Source of the DNA: Gallionella sp.
Lineage (GTDB): Bacteria > Pseudomonadota > Gammaproteobacteria > Burkholderiales > Gallionellaceae
Reading direction: 5' to 3'
Length of the DNA stretch: 64,000 nt
NCBI GenBank assembly: GCA_030681375.1
Contig: JAUXWM010000037.1
Location: forward strand, 36,247 to 100,246
Part shown: piece by piece, positions 33,882 to 42,869 of the stretch
Layout of the letters: each line of letters starts with the position of its first letter
Numbering within the stretch: the first letter of the stretch is position 1
The notes under the pieces: model-generated
Seen by the model: only the letters and a program-made list of their open reading frames with translations
Database searches by the model: none
Told to the model about the DNA's origin: nothing
Made by a program: the position numbers and the translations under genes

Positions 33882-35063
33882 ATGCACAGCCATTCTCCAT
33901 TTTCGTTCAAAAATCGACTCTTTTACATGCTGACTTCGGTCGCAGCTCTGATCGTGCTCGCCGGATTGTATTCCGTGCACATGATGGAGGAACACGGTCA
34001 CATCATCACCGGGATGAACAACCAGATCGTCTGGGGTATTCCGCATGTATTTGCCATTTTCATGATTGTGGCGGCTTCCGGCGTACTTAACGTGTCATCC
34101 ATAGGATCGGTCTTTAACAAGCCTGCCTATAAGGCCAGGGCGCCGCTGGCCGGTCTGTTGTCGCTTGCCATGCTGGCGGGTGGATTGACTGTGCTAATGC
34201 TGGATCTGGGGCGGCCCGATCGCATCATCGTTGCAGCAACCAACTATAACCTGACGTCTGTGTTTGCCTGGAATGTGCTGTTGTATTCAGCCATGTTTGC
34301 CGCAGTTGTCGTCTATCTGTGGACCATGATGGAAGCGCGCATGCAACCGTGGTCCAAACATGCAGGCTTTGTGGTGTTTATATGGCGGTTTGCGCTGACG
34401 ACCGGCACCGGCGTGATTTTTTCCTTTCTGGTGGCGCGTCAGGCCTACGGGTCGGCGATATTGCCGCCCATGTTTATCGTCATTTCCTTTGCCTGGGGAC
34501 TGGCGGTGTTCCACATCGTGCAATCGGCCATTTATCAATGGAATGGCAAGATGCTGGACGAGTATGTACAGAAACGCATGAAAAATCTGTTGGGTGTATT
34601 CGTGGTAGCCGCCTTGTATTTTGTCGTGGTGTATCACCTGACCAATCTGTACTTCGCGCGCCAGGTGGAGTTCGAACGCTTCATACTTGCCGATGGCGGG
34701 ATTTATCCGCTGCTGTTCTGGGCGGGGTATGTGGTGCTGGGTAATCTGTTGCCGCTGCTGCTGATCTATCTGCCAGGCTGGGGAAAAACCCAACATGTTG
34801 CCGTGGCATCCGCTATGGTCATATTGGGCGGGTTTGCTTTCCTGTATGTGTTCATCATCGGCGGACAGGCCTTCCCGTTGTCCATTTTCCCGGGTTTTGA
34901 GGTTAAAAGCAGCTTTGGCGATGGTGTAATTGGCCTGTATTCTCCTTCGCTTCCTGAAGTTCTGCTGGGCTTTGGCGGTGTAGGGATCGCTTTTCTGATT
35001 ACCGCCGTCGGTATCCGGGTGCTGAATTTCGTGCCGCGCGAGATACCCAAAAAAACGCTCTGA
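33882..35063 (+). CDS. dsrP: DsrP, NrfD-like membrane subunit
   Basis: A 393-residue polytopic membrane protein with about ten hydrophobic helices, of the NrfD/PsrC quinone-interacting family (LMLDLGRPDRIIVAA is the family's conserved loop, around residue 105). It would oxidise or reduce quinone in exchange with DsrO. It completes the DsrMKJOP complex. A short gap leads to dsrN. Confidence 0.94.
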   Translation: MHSHSPFSFKNRLFYMLTSVAALIVLAGLYSVHMMEEHGHIITGMNNQIVWGIPHVFAIFMIVAASGVLNVSSIGSVFNKPAYKARAPLAGLLSLAMLAGGLTVLMLDLGRPDRIIVAATNYNLTSVFAWNVLLYSAMFAAVVVYLWTMMEARMQPWSKHAGFVVFIWRFALTTGTGVIFSFLVARQAYGSAILPPMFIVISFAWGLAVFHIVQSAIYQWNGKMLDEYVQKRMKNLLGVFVVAALYFVVVYHLTNLYFARQVEFERFILADGGIYPLLFWAGYVVLGNLLPLLLIYLPGWGKTQHVAVASAMVILGGFAFLYVFIIGGQAFPLSIFPGFEVKSSFGDGVIGLYSPSLPEVLLGFGGVGIAFLITAVGIRVLNFVPREIPKKTL

Positions 35064-35100
35064 ACAGCGAACTTATGCACTGCTTCAGAGGCTACTCAAT

Positions 35101-36543
35101 ATGATCAGCCGCATGCTGATTTCCGCTGCGCACAAGTCTTCTGGCAAAACCATGGTCAGCATCGGCTTGTGTGCCGCGCTCACGGCGCGCGGTCACATGG
35201 TGCAGCCCTATAAAAAGGGACCCGATTACATCGACCCGATGTGGCTCTCGCAAGCGGCCGGTCATCCATGCCGCAATCTTGATTTGTATCTGATGGAGCG
35301 CGACGACATCGTCGCCACTTTCACGCGTCACAGTGCTGAAGTGAGTCTGGTTGAGGGAAACAAGGGACTGTACGACGGCCTCGCACTGGATGGCAGTAAC
35401 AGTAATGCGGCGCTGGCCAAGATGCTCGATCTGCCGGTATTTCTGGTAATCGATGCGCGCGGCATGACGCGCGGCATCGCGCCGCTGATACTGGGCTATC
35501 AGGCATTTGATCGCGACATCAATATTGCCGGCGTCATTCTGAATAATCTTGGTGGCAGCCGCCATGAATCCAAACTGCGTGCCGTTATCGAACATTACAC
35601 CGACGTGCCGGTGATCGGTGCCATACATCACGATGAACGCCTGAGCATCGTTGAGCGCCATCTCGGCCTGATGCCCAGCAATGAATCTCATGTCGCGACG
35701 GCCAAAATAAAGCAGATAGGCGAGGCGATTGCGGAGCAGGTCGATCTGGTAAGGCTGCTGGAATTGTCGCAAAAGCCGCCGCTGGAAGTACCGGCCGCAG
35801 TCATACCTTTTCCCCCCAAAGACAAAATACGCATCGGCATCGCACAAGACCGGGCCTTCGGCTTTTATTATGCGGACGATCTCGATGCGCTGGCAGCAGC
35901 GGGTGGCGAGTTGGTGCCGTTCGATACCTTGCGTGACGACAATCTTCCCGACGTGGATGCACTCTACATAGGCGGCGGCTTTCCGGAAACCTGCGCAGCC
36001 GAACTGGAAGCCAACAGCACATTGCGTGCACAAATCAAACAGGCGATTGAGAACGGTATGCCCGCCTATGCTGAATGCGGCGGACTGATGTATCTGTCAC
36101 GCGGCATCGACTATCAGGGGCGTCATTATCAGATGGTGGGTGCGATACCCGGCGATGTAAAGATGCACGCCAAGCCTGTTGGCCGGGGTTATGTGCATCT
36201 CAAGGAAGAAGAGGCGCATCCCTGGCCGCGTCCGCAGTCTAACCCTGTCACACAAACAGGCGAGGGGGCAAATTTGAGCGAAAATTCTTTAATCCGCGCG
36301 CATGAATTTCACTACTCCAGCCTGGAAAATCTTCCCCACGATTCCCGCTTCGCTTACCATGTCGAGCGTGGTTATGGCATAGATGGAGAGCGCGACGGAC
36401 TGGTGTTGCATAATCTACTGGCCTCCTATACCCACTTGCGCACCATAGGCAGTTGCTACTGGGCCACCCGTTTCGTTGCTTTTATCCGGCATCAAATGGA
36501 ACAACAATGCCGACCAACATCAAACATCGGGAACACACTATGA
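35101..36543 (+). CDS. dsrN: DsrN, cobyrinic acid a,c-diamide synthase-like sirohaem amidase
   Basis: A 480-residue CbiA-like glutamine amidotransferase. P-loop-like start SAAHKSSGKTMVSIGLCAAL; a glutaminase-domain nucleophile cysteine in PAYAECGGLMYLSRG (around residue 326). In dsr operons it amidates sirohaem to the sirohaem-amide of DsrAB. The last ~25 residues (FIRHQMEQQCRPTSNI) extend beyond the core, and the stop overlaps the next ATG. Confidence 0.94.
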   Translation: MISRMLISAAHKSSGKTMVSIGLCAALTARGHMVQPYKKGPDYIDPMWLSQAAGHPCRNLDLYLMERDDIVATFTRHSAEVSLVEGNKGLYDGLALDGSNSNAALAKMLDLPVFLVIDARGMTRGIAPLILGYQAFDRDINIAGVILNNLGGSRHESKLRAVIEHYTDVPVIGAIHHDERLSIVERHLGLMPSNESHVATAKIKQIGEAIAEQVDLVRLLELSQKPPLEVPAAVIPFPPKDKIRIGIAQDRAFGFYYADDLDALAAAGGELVPFDTLRDDNLPDVDALYIGGGFPETCAAELEANSTLRAQIKQAIENGMPAYAECGGLMYLSRGIDYQGRHYQMVGAIPGDVKMHAKPVGRGYVHLKEEEAHPWPRPQSNPVTQTGEGANLSENSLIRAHEFHYSSLENLPHDSRFAYHVERGYGIDGERDGLVLHNLLASYTHLRTIGSCYWATRFVAFIRHQMEQQCRPTSNIGNTL

Positions 36544-37139
36544 ATCAGCAAACTTATCAAGCTGCTCTTGCAGCTTTTGACCGGGCCAATGCCGAAGACC
36601 CGAACATGGAAATGTCTGAGGGCAGGGAATATCCGAAAGAATTGCTTTACGCACTACGCATGACCGAAATGCAGGAGCGCTATGCGCCTGAAGCATCGGA
36701 AGCCGTCAAGCTCGCCGTGCGCGCCCAGCATATACAACGCTGGAAGAGTCCGCGCAACGCCTATCCCATGGACAGAACGGGCTATCTGCAATGGCGTACC
36801 GGGCTGTACAAATTTCATGCCGAGACGGCTGGCGAGTTGATGAAACAAGCGGGTTATGACGATGAAATGATCGCACGCGTGCGCACTACCATCAGTAAAA
36901 AAGGCTTGAAGATCAACGCGGAAACACAGTTGATGGAAGATGTGGCGGATCTGGTTTTTATCGAGTATTACATGATCGGATTCGCCTCGGCTCATCCCGA
37001 GTATGACGAGGAAAAGTGGATACAGATCATCAAAAAAACCTGGCAGAAAATGTCGCCGCGCGCGCATGAATTCGCGCTTTCGGGCAAATTAAATCTGCCG
37101 CAGGCGTTGGTCCCGTTAATTTTGAAGGCTGTTCAATGA
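36540..37139 (+). CDS. DUF4202-family protein in the dsr operon
   Basis: A 199-residue protein with the pattern of DUF4202 (ANAEDPN near the N-terminus; [39 protein letters not shown]; a C-terminal helical half). The histidine and acidic residues recall HD-like metal folds, but no activity is established. ATG 36540 overlaps the dsrN stop codon, and its own stop overlaps the cysG start, so it is translated with sirohaem-cofactor genes. A role in cofactor handling is inferred. Confidence 0.8.
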   Translation: MNQQTYQAALAAFDRANAEDPNMEMSEGREYPKELLYALRMTEMQERYAPEASEAVKLAVRAQHIQRWKSPRNAYPMDRTGYLQWRTGLYKFHAETAGELMKQAGYDDEMIARVRTTISKKGLKINAETQLMEDVADLVFIEYYMIGFASAHPEYDEEKWIQIIKKTWQKMSPRAHEFALSGKLNLPQALVPLILKAVQ

Positions 37140-38521
37140 TGGATTTCTTACCGATTTTTTTGAACGTCAAAGGCAAACTTTGTCTGGTAGTGGGCGGCGG
37201 CGAAGTCGCTGCGCGCAAGGCGGGGGTGTTGCTGGACGCGGGTGCTAGGGTGCGCGTGGTCGCACCGCAGATCAAGAGCGCATTGTCCGAGCAGCAGAGT
37301 GTTGAAAGCATTGTGGCCCGCTTCGACGCGCTGCATCTTGATGGCATCGCGCTGGTCATTGCGGCAACGGATGATCGCAGTGTCAATCAACAGGTGTCCG
37401 AGCAGGCGCACGCACGCAATATTCCGGTAAACGTGGTGGATGATCCTGAATTATGCAGCTTCATCATGCCTGCCATTCTTGACCGTTCCCCGCTGATGGT
37501 GGCGTTTTCCAGCGGGGGAGCTTCGCCCGTGCTGACCCGCATGATGCGCGGCATGCTGGAGAGCATGATTCCACAGAATTACAGCCGCCTGGCTGCATTT
37601 GCGGAACGCTTCCGCCAGCAAGTCAAGCAACGCGTGACCAATCCGGCAAAACGCCGCATCTTCTGGGAGAATGCGCTGGAAGGCGTGGTTGCCGAAAAAG
37701 TGCTGACGGGCGATGAAAATAGTGCGGAAGCAATGCTGCACAAAATGTTGCAGGACGAAGACAATATTCAGCGCGGTGAGGTCTATTTGGTGGGTGCGGG
37801 CCCCGGCGATCCTGATTTGCTTACATTCCGCGCGCTGCGCCTGATGCAGAAGGCCGACGTGGTGGTGTATGACAATCTGGTATCCAAACCCATAGTCGAG
37901 ATGGCGCGACGTGACGCGGAGCGTATCTTTGTCGGCAAAAAGCGCGCGGATCATACCCTGCGTCAGGAAGAGATCAATGCCTTGCTGGTGCGCCTGGCCA
38001 AGGACGGAAAGCGTGTATTGCGTCTCAAAGGTGGCGACCCGTTCATCTTCGGGCGCGGCGGCGAGGAAATCGAAACCCTGGCGGCGGAAGGTATCCCTTT
38101 TCAGGTTGTTCCCGGCATCACAGCCGCTTCCGGCGTGGCCTCCTATGCGGGCATTCCGCTGACGCATCGTGATTACGCGCAGTCCTGCATGTTCGTTACC
38201 GGACACCTGAAGGATGGCACGATGAATCTGGACTGGGCTGCGCTGGCGCGACCCAAGCAGACCGTGGTGGTATACATGGGGTTGCACGGTCTGGATACCT
38301 TATGTGCGCAACTGATTGCGCATGGTATGCCGGAGACGACACCGATCGCCATCGTGCAACAAGGCACCACGCGAAATCAGCGTGTGTTCACCGGCACATT
38401 GCACACCTTGCCGGGCATAGCCAAACGTGAGCAGCCGCAAGCGCCGACGCTGATTATCATCGGCGGCGTGGTCAAGTTAAGAGAAAAATTGCAGTGGTTC
38501 CACCCGCAGGGCGATGAATAG
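37136..38521 (+). CDS. cysG: CysG, trifunctional sirohaem synthase
   Basis: A 461-residue enzyme: an N-terminal precorrin-2 dehydrogenase/ferrochelatase (NAD fold [14 protein letters not shown], residues about 16-29) and a C-terminal uroporphyrinogen-III methyltransferase ([15 protein letters not shown] near 219; [14 protein letters not shown] near 300). It supplies sirohaem for DsrAB, with DsrN adding the amide. It is full length for CysG. Start ATG 37136 (or the adjacent 37139) overlaps the preceding stop codon. Confidence 0.95.
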   Translation: MMDFLPIFLNVKGKLCLVVGGGEVAARKAGVLLDAGARVRVVAPQIKSALSEQQSVESIVARFDALHLDGIALVIAATDDRSVNQQVSEQAHARNIPVNVVDDPELCSFIMPAILDRSPLMVAFSSGGASPVLTRMMRGMLESMIPQNYSRLAAFAERFRQQVKQRVTNPAKRRIFWENALEGVVAEKVLTGDENSAEAMLHKMLQDEDNIQRGEVYLVGAGPGDPDLLTFRALRLMQKADVVVYDNLVSKPIVEMARRDAERIFVGKKRADHTLRQEEINALLVRLAKDGKRVLRLKGGDPFIFGRGGEEIETLAAEGIPFQVVPGITAASGVASYAGIPLTHRDYAQSCMFVTGHLKDGTMNLDWAALARPKQTVVVYMGLHGLDTLCAQLIAHGMPETTPIAIVQQGTTRNQRVFTGTLHTLPGIAKREQPQAPTLIIIGGVVKLREKLQWFHPQGDE

Positions 38522-38571
38522 CGTCCTGTGATGCATCCGTAAGCGGACAACATGGGAGACGTGGAGATCAC

Positions 38572-40065
38572 ATGAATGCGTTGCTAACTGTGACCCGCGC
38601 GGCACGACTGGTTGGTGTGACCCGTGCGGTGTTGCAAAAGAAAATCCAGAGCGGCGAAATGATTTCTTTCGACGGGAAAGTGACTGTCGAAAGCTTGCTG
38701 GCTTGCTATCCGGATGCGCAACTGGAAGATAACGCCGAATTCACCCGGTTAGAAAAAATCAGGGAGCTGGCTTTTGGCAAACGGGTATTTGAACGCGCCT
38801 TGCCCGATGTGGAAGTGCTGGCAAGCCGACTCGCTGAGCTTAGTAAAATATTGGCTGACAACCAGGAACAGGTCAGCCAATTTAATAAATTGTTGAATAA
38901 GCTGTGGGACAAACTCGACGCAATTAAAGAGCAGGCTAACGCCGATACGCGGCTGATGGCTGAAAACCTGAAGTTGTGGATCAAAAATGAGGTCGAATCA
39001 GCTATGGAGCCTGGTTTTAGTAATCCTCTGGCGATCAGGGACAATATGCTGCGTGTCATGGCCGCACAGGTGACGGTATTACCCAGCAAACACGACTTTC
39101 TGGTCGAAGGTCAGGACACTTTGCTGGAAGCGGCAATGCGTTCGGGCATTCCGCTCAGTTACGGTTGCAGCGGTGGTAATTGCGGCCTGTGCAAGGCAAA
39201 AATCGTTTCGGGACAGGTCAAAAAAACCCTTAACCATGATTTTGTTATTTCCGAGACGGAGAAGAGCCAGGGTTACGTGCTGTTGTGCAGCAATACGGCA
39301 GTCAGCGATGTGGTGCTGGAGGCTCCGGTGGCGGGTAGCGTGCAGGATATTCCCTTCCAGCAACTCAGCGCCAGAGTGAAAAAAACGGAAGAGTTTGCAG
39401 GTGACATGTTATTACTGCATCTGCAAACGCCGCGCACTCAGCGCTTGCGTTTTCTCGCAGGACAGAGCGTGAGTTTGCGTGTCGGCGGCGCTTTTAGCGC
39501 GGAACTGCCGATAGCCAGTTGCCCGTGTGATGACCGCAATCTGTTGTTTCATCTGCGCAGACAGCCCGGCAACCTGTTCTCAGACTATGTTTTTGATCAC
39601 CTTAAATGCAATGACTCAGTGGAAGTGGAAGGCCCGCAAGGCGAATTTATTTTGCACGAAAAATCGCCCCGCGCCCTGTATTTCATTGCCTTCGATGGCG
39701 GTTTTGCGCCGATCAAGAGTCTGATCGAGCACGCCCTGTCACTCGATGCGCAGTCTATTCATTTGCACTGGATAGGATCGAGCAGGGAAGCGATATATCT
39801 GCACAATGTGGCGCGCGCGTGGGACGATGCGCTGGATAATTTTCACTACCTCGAACACGTTGCAGGTTTCGATTTGCGCGCAGTAACTGCTAAGCGCGAG
39901 GAAAACCTGATGAGCCAGTTTAGGGAAATCGTTGGCGGCGATGCCGGACTCGTTCAGGGCGATGTGTATCTTGCCGGGCCCGCGTCGGCCGTATTGCTAG
40001 CCGAGCAGTTTTTTCTGGCGCTGGGCTTGCCCAAGACGCGTGTATCAGTGGCTGTCATAAATTAA
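38572..40065 (+). CDS. HTH-coiled coil-[2Fe-2S] ferredoxin reductase fusion
   Basis: A 497-residue protein with unusual architecture. Residues 1-45 (TRAARLVGVTRAVLQKKIQSG) look like a MerR/excisionase-type helix-turn-helix. Residues about 60-150 are a predicted coiled coil. Residues about 160-250 are a plant-type ferredoxin (CSGGNCGLC near 198 and LLCSN near 239). The rest is an FNR-like FAD/NAD module. It lies about 50 bases after cysG and 11 before a CDGSH gene. It could supply electrons to sulfur metabolism or act as a redox-responsive regulator; the role is unproven. Confidence 0.82.
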   Translation: MNALLTVTRAARLVGVTRAVLQKKIQSGEMISFDGKVTVESLLACYPDAQLEDNAEFTRLEKIRELAFGKRVFERALPDVEVLASRLAELSKILADNQEQVSQFNKLLNKLWDKLDAIKEQANADTRLMAENLKLWIKNEVESAMEPGFSNPLAIRDNMLRVMAAQVTVLPSKHDFLVEGQDTLLEAAMRSGIPLSYGCSGGNCGLCKAKIVSGQVKKTLNHDFVISETEKSQGYVLLCSNTAVSDVVLEAPVAGSVQDIPFQQLSARVKKTEEFAGDMLLLHLQTPRTQRLRFLAGQSVSLRVGGAFSAELPIASCPCDDRNLLFHLRRQPGNLFSDYVFDHLKCNDSVEVEGPQGEFILHEKSPRALYFIAFDGGFAPIKSLIEHALSLDAQSIHLHWIGSSREAIYLHNVARAWDDALDNFHYLEHVAGFDLRAVTAKREENLMSQFREIVGGDAGLVQGDVYLAGPASAVLLAEQFFLALGLPKTRVSVAVIN

Positions 40066-40076
40066 CAGGGGGAACA

Positions 40077-40319
40077 ATGGACAAAGCAGTATGCGCACAA
40101 CGAGCACCTTTTGTAATGGAACTTGAAGCCGGTGAATACTGGTGGTGTTCTTGCGGTAAATCCAAATCTCAACCCTTCTGCGACGGCTCGCATGAAGGCA
40201 GTCAATTCACTCCAGAAAAAATCACCCTGGACGAGAAAACCAAAGTCTGGCTGTGTGGCTGCAAGGCAACGGCGAAGAAACCCTATTGCGATGGCGCGCA
40301 TAAGTTGTTGAAGGAGTAA
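40077..40319 (+). CDS. CDGSH iron-sulfur protein with two cluster motifs
   Basis: An 80-residue protein with two CDGSH-type sites, CSCGKSKSQPFCDGSH (residues about 23-38) and CGCKATAKKPYCDGAH (around 60-75), each expected to hold a labile [2Fe-2S] cluster with three Cys and one His. Such proteins transfer clusters or electrons. It directly follows the ferredoxin-reductase fusion, which could be its reductase. Confidence 0.93.
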   Translation: MDKAVCAQRAPFVMELEAGEYWWCSCGKSKSQPFCDGSHEGSQFTPEKITLDEKTKVWLCGCKATAKKPYCDGAHKLLKE

Positions 40320-40348
40320 TGTGAAACTCGCGTAGCGATTCGTTTGCC

Positions 40349-40436
40349 CTTTCCCTCGCTTGCGGGGGAAAGTTGGAAAGGGGGGAACGGGCATGGCGAG
40401 CTTCATTATTTAGGGTAGCTACTTGCCATGCCCGTT
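40349..40436. repeat. Two stem-loops in the intergenic gap after the CDGSH gene
   Basis: CTTTCCC ... GGGAAAG (40349-40372) is followed by perfect 12-bp arms AACGGGCATGGC (40386-40397) and GCCATGCCCGTT (40425-40436). The C-rich/G-rich first part resembles the repeat family near 44.1, 53.7 and 54.2 kb. The second may end transcription of the dsr-distal genes, although no T-run is present. Confidence 0.5.
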
Positions 40437-40498
40437 AGCCTGTTTCAGGTTTCAATGTTTGACGAGTATCTACCCACCAACCCACAGTAAGGAGAAAC

Positions 40499-41398
40499 AT
40501 GATGAGAATAAAAAGTATGTTGCTATCTGCAATGCTGATGTTCGCAACGACGAGTGCCCAGGCAGCCGATGTGTTGCTCAAACCTTTTGTGCTGGGCTCG
40601 AAAGCTGCCGGGACAGTCGCCGATAAAACGGCTCAGGTAAAAACCGCACTGACCGGGGGCGGCTACACCGTGGTCGGCGAATATGCGCCCTATGCCGGCG
40701 CCAATATCATCATTGTTACCAACGATGAGTTGAAGAAAAATGCGGCCGCATCGGAACATGGCGGTTATGGTGCGGTGCAACGGGTGGCGATCACTGAAGT
40801 CGATAAGGACGTACAGGTCAGCTATACCAATCCGCTGTACATGGCGAATGTCTATCGCATGAGCGGTGATTTGAGCGGTGTGGCCGCCTCGCTGGCGACA
40901 GCATTGGGCAAGGTGGAAGAGTTCGGCTCTGCCAAGGGAATGACCGCGAAACAGGCGCGCAAATATCATTACATGATAGGTATGGAATACTTCGATGAAC
41001 CTAGCGTGCTGGCAGAATACGGTAGCTATGAAGAGGCGGTAAAGGCGGTGGATGCGAAGCTGTCGAGCAACACCAACGGCATCTCCAAGGTCTATCGCGT
41101 CGATATTCCGGGCAAGAAGGAAAGCGTGTTCGGCGTGGCAATGAAGGGCAGCGGCGATGCAAAATACATGGATGATAATTTCATCATGAAAGAGATCGAT
41201 TTCCGTAATCTGAAGTCCACTGCGCATCTGCCCTATGAAGTGCTGGTATCGGGCAACAAAGTCTATGCACTGTATGCGCGCTATCGTATCGCAATCAATT
41301 TTCCCGACCTGAGCATGATGGGTAAAAACAGTTTCATGAACATCATGGACTCGCCGGAAGCGATACGCAAAGCGTTACAAAATACCGTAAAGAAATAG
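40499..41398 (+). CDS. Secreted protein of unknown function, 299 aa
   Basis: A signal peptide (about residues 1-23, cleaving after AQA) is followed by a mature domain with no recognisable motif. It has an N-terminal segment VKTALTGGGYTVVGEYAPYA reminiscent of DUF302-like folds and no cysteine in the mature part. A strong AAGGAG precedes the ATG. It stands alone between hairpins and an ankyrin gene. The similarity to DUF302 is only suggestive. Confidence 0.75.
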   Translation: MMRIKSMLLSAMLMFATTSAQAADVLLKPFVLGSKAAGTVADKTAQVKTALTGGGYTVVGEYAPYAGANIIIVTNDELKKNAAASEHGGYGAVQRVAITEVDKDVQVSYTNPLYMANVYRMSGDLSGVAASLATALGKVEEFGSAKGMTAKQARKYHYMIGMEYFDEPSVLAEYGSYEEAVKAVDAKLSSNTNGISKVYRVDIPGKKESVFGVAMKGSGDAKYMDDNFIMKEIDFRNLKSTAHLPYEVLVSGNKVYALYARYRIAINFPDLSMMGKNSFMNIMDSPEAIRKALQNTVKK

Positions 41399-41450
41399 TG
41401 TAAGCAGCGAGTCATAGCACTCGCTGAGTATCAACAGTCAGGAGAGTCAC

Positions 41451-42017
41451 ATGGTTACAGAGTTGTTTGAGGCAGTGAAAACGGGTGATGTGCCGACAGT
41501 ACAGCGACTGCTGGCTGCCGGAGCAGACGTCAATGCGCGGAACGAAGAGGGAGATACCTTGCTGATGCTGGCCGCGTATGCGGGTAAGCTACCCATGGTG
41601 CAGGCGCTGATAGCGGCGGGAGCCGATATCAATGCCTGCGCGGAACGTGGCTGGACAGCCCTGAGCAAGGCCGTTTACAACGCCGAGTTGAAATGCGGAT
41701 TTGCTGACGTGGTACAAACGCTGATTGCAGCCGGAGCTAATATCGAGGCGCCCATTACTTATGGTGTGCGACCGCTGATGTTGGCGGCGGGATACGGTGA
41801 AACCGATGTAGTCGAATGTCTTCTGAAAGCGGGTGCGGATGTGCAGGCGCGCAACGAAGGAGACTACACCGCGTTGATGATGGTGAAGCAGAAGCATTAT
41901 GTGGATGTCATCAACCTGTTGCATGAAGCAGAACAGGAGGCCGGAGTCGGCGAGGGCAGTTGTGGCAGCAAAAACGCCCCCGGTTCCAATGTCATTACTT
42001 TTCTGAAACGACCGTAA
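41451..42017 (+). CDS. Ankyrin-repeat protein
   Basis: A 188-residue protein with four to five ankyrin repeats (AGADVNARNEEGDTLLMLAA; AGADINACAERGWTALSKAV; AGANIEAPITYGVRPLMLAA; AGADVQARNEGDYTALMM). It has no signal peptide, so it is probably a cytoplasmic protein-binding module. The C-terminal tail is glycine/serine rich. GGAGAG precedes the ATG. The partner is unknown. Confidence 0.92.
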   Translation: MVTELFEAVKTGDVPTVQRLLAAGADVNARNEEGDTLLMLAAYAGKLPMVQALIAAGADINACAERGWTALSKAVYNAELKCGFADVVQTLIAAGANIEAPITYGVRPLMLAAGYGETDVVECLLKAGADVQARNEGDYTALMMVKQKHYVDVINLLHEAEQEAGVGEGSCGSKNAPGSNVITFLKRP

Positions 42018-42104
42018 GCCCGGGCTCGTATTCGTCGCGTTACGTCAGTCTGACGTCGTGTTTGCCGTATTTTGGCTACTTTTACAGGAATCGAACGAGT
42101 AACT

Positions 42105-42332
42105 ATGCCTTATTATATTTATCGAATTACCGCGCAGCCGATACGGCTTCTGAAAAATCTGGAGCAGCACGACAGTTATCGTGATGCGTCTGCGAGAGTC
42201 AAACAATTGCGCTCCGAACTCAGCGAGGGATCAGCAGCGATTATCAAAATGATTCATGCTGATTCCGAGTTGCATGCTGAAGATTTACTCAACGAAGTGC
42301 GTGATGTGCCTCCTGAACTGGGAGACGATTAA
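42105..42332 (+). CDS. Small conserved-looking protein, 75 aa
   Basis: A short soluble protein starting MPYYIYRITAQPIRLLKNLE, with a central basic helix and an acidic end (DVPPELGDD). It has no cysteine. I do not recognise a family. It lies just upstream of a cysteine-rich gene with a 5-base gap, suggesting co-translation. ATG 42105 is preferred to an upstream in-frame ATG because a purine-rich site precedes it. Confidence 0.65.
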   Translation: MPYYIYRITAQPIRLLKNLEQHDSYRDASARVKQLRSELSEGSAAIIKMIHADSELHAEDLLNEVRDVPPELGDD

Positions 42333-42337
42333 CCCGC

Positions 42338-42772
42338 ATGGATGAGTCTGCCTTCCGGCAGAGCATGGCCGCAGTGATCGAACACCCCTGTCCGTTCGAG
42401 AAGGCTGTGCTGACGCGTTGTGTTTCATGCGCCCGCTCGGCGCGCATACAGATTGCCGAACGCGAACTGGTCTCCTGCCAGACGCTAGCCAGTCATACCC
42501 GTTGCAGGGAATTACACCTGCACTTGCGGCGTGCCTTTGCTTTTGCGTTGGGCAAATCCGATATGACCGCGCCTTTGCCGCATGCTCAGGAGAAACGGGT
42601 TCAATGTGGCGGGCTGCAAGGAATACAGTACGTCCTGAATGACAGTGCCGAGGTGGCGAATGTAGATGCGTTACTGGACGGCAGCATGCGACAGTGGGGC
42701 GCACTCGCGGATATCCCCTATTCCGAGGTGGTACATGCCGCAGCACACTGTTATAAAGGGCGACATGGCTGA
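42338..42772 (+). CDS. Cysteine-rich protein of unknown function, 144 aa
   Basis: The N-terminal third holds a cluster of cysteines (HPCPFEKAVLTRCVSCARSA, VSCQTLASHTRC), a layout fitting a zinc or Fe-S site. The remainder is unremarkable. No signal peptide. It lies upstream of the Fe-S carrier gene mrp (about 100 bases) and five bases after the 75-aa gene. A metal-cluster role is a guess from the cysteines and the neighbour. Confidence 0.6.
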   Translation: MDESAFRQSMAAVIEHPCPFEKAVLTRCVSCARSARIQIAERELVSCQTLASHTRCRELHLHLRRAFAFALGKSDMTAPLPHAQEKRVQCGGLQGIQYVLNDSAEVANVDALLDGSMRQWGALADIPYSEVVHAAAHCYKGRHG

Positions 42773-42869
42773 AGTTAATCTTACACAGCCCCGCAACTTT
42801 CGTTACAATGCCGACTGTTTTAGTCAACTGAATTCGGGGCGCTTTCGACCCTTTAATAAACAGGAGTAA

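Noticed and set aside
37451..38287. A 278-codon antisense frame inside cysG
   Set aside because: Same reason: it lies wholly inside a well-matched gene and has no domain or start signal.
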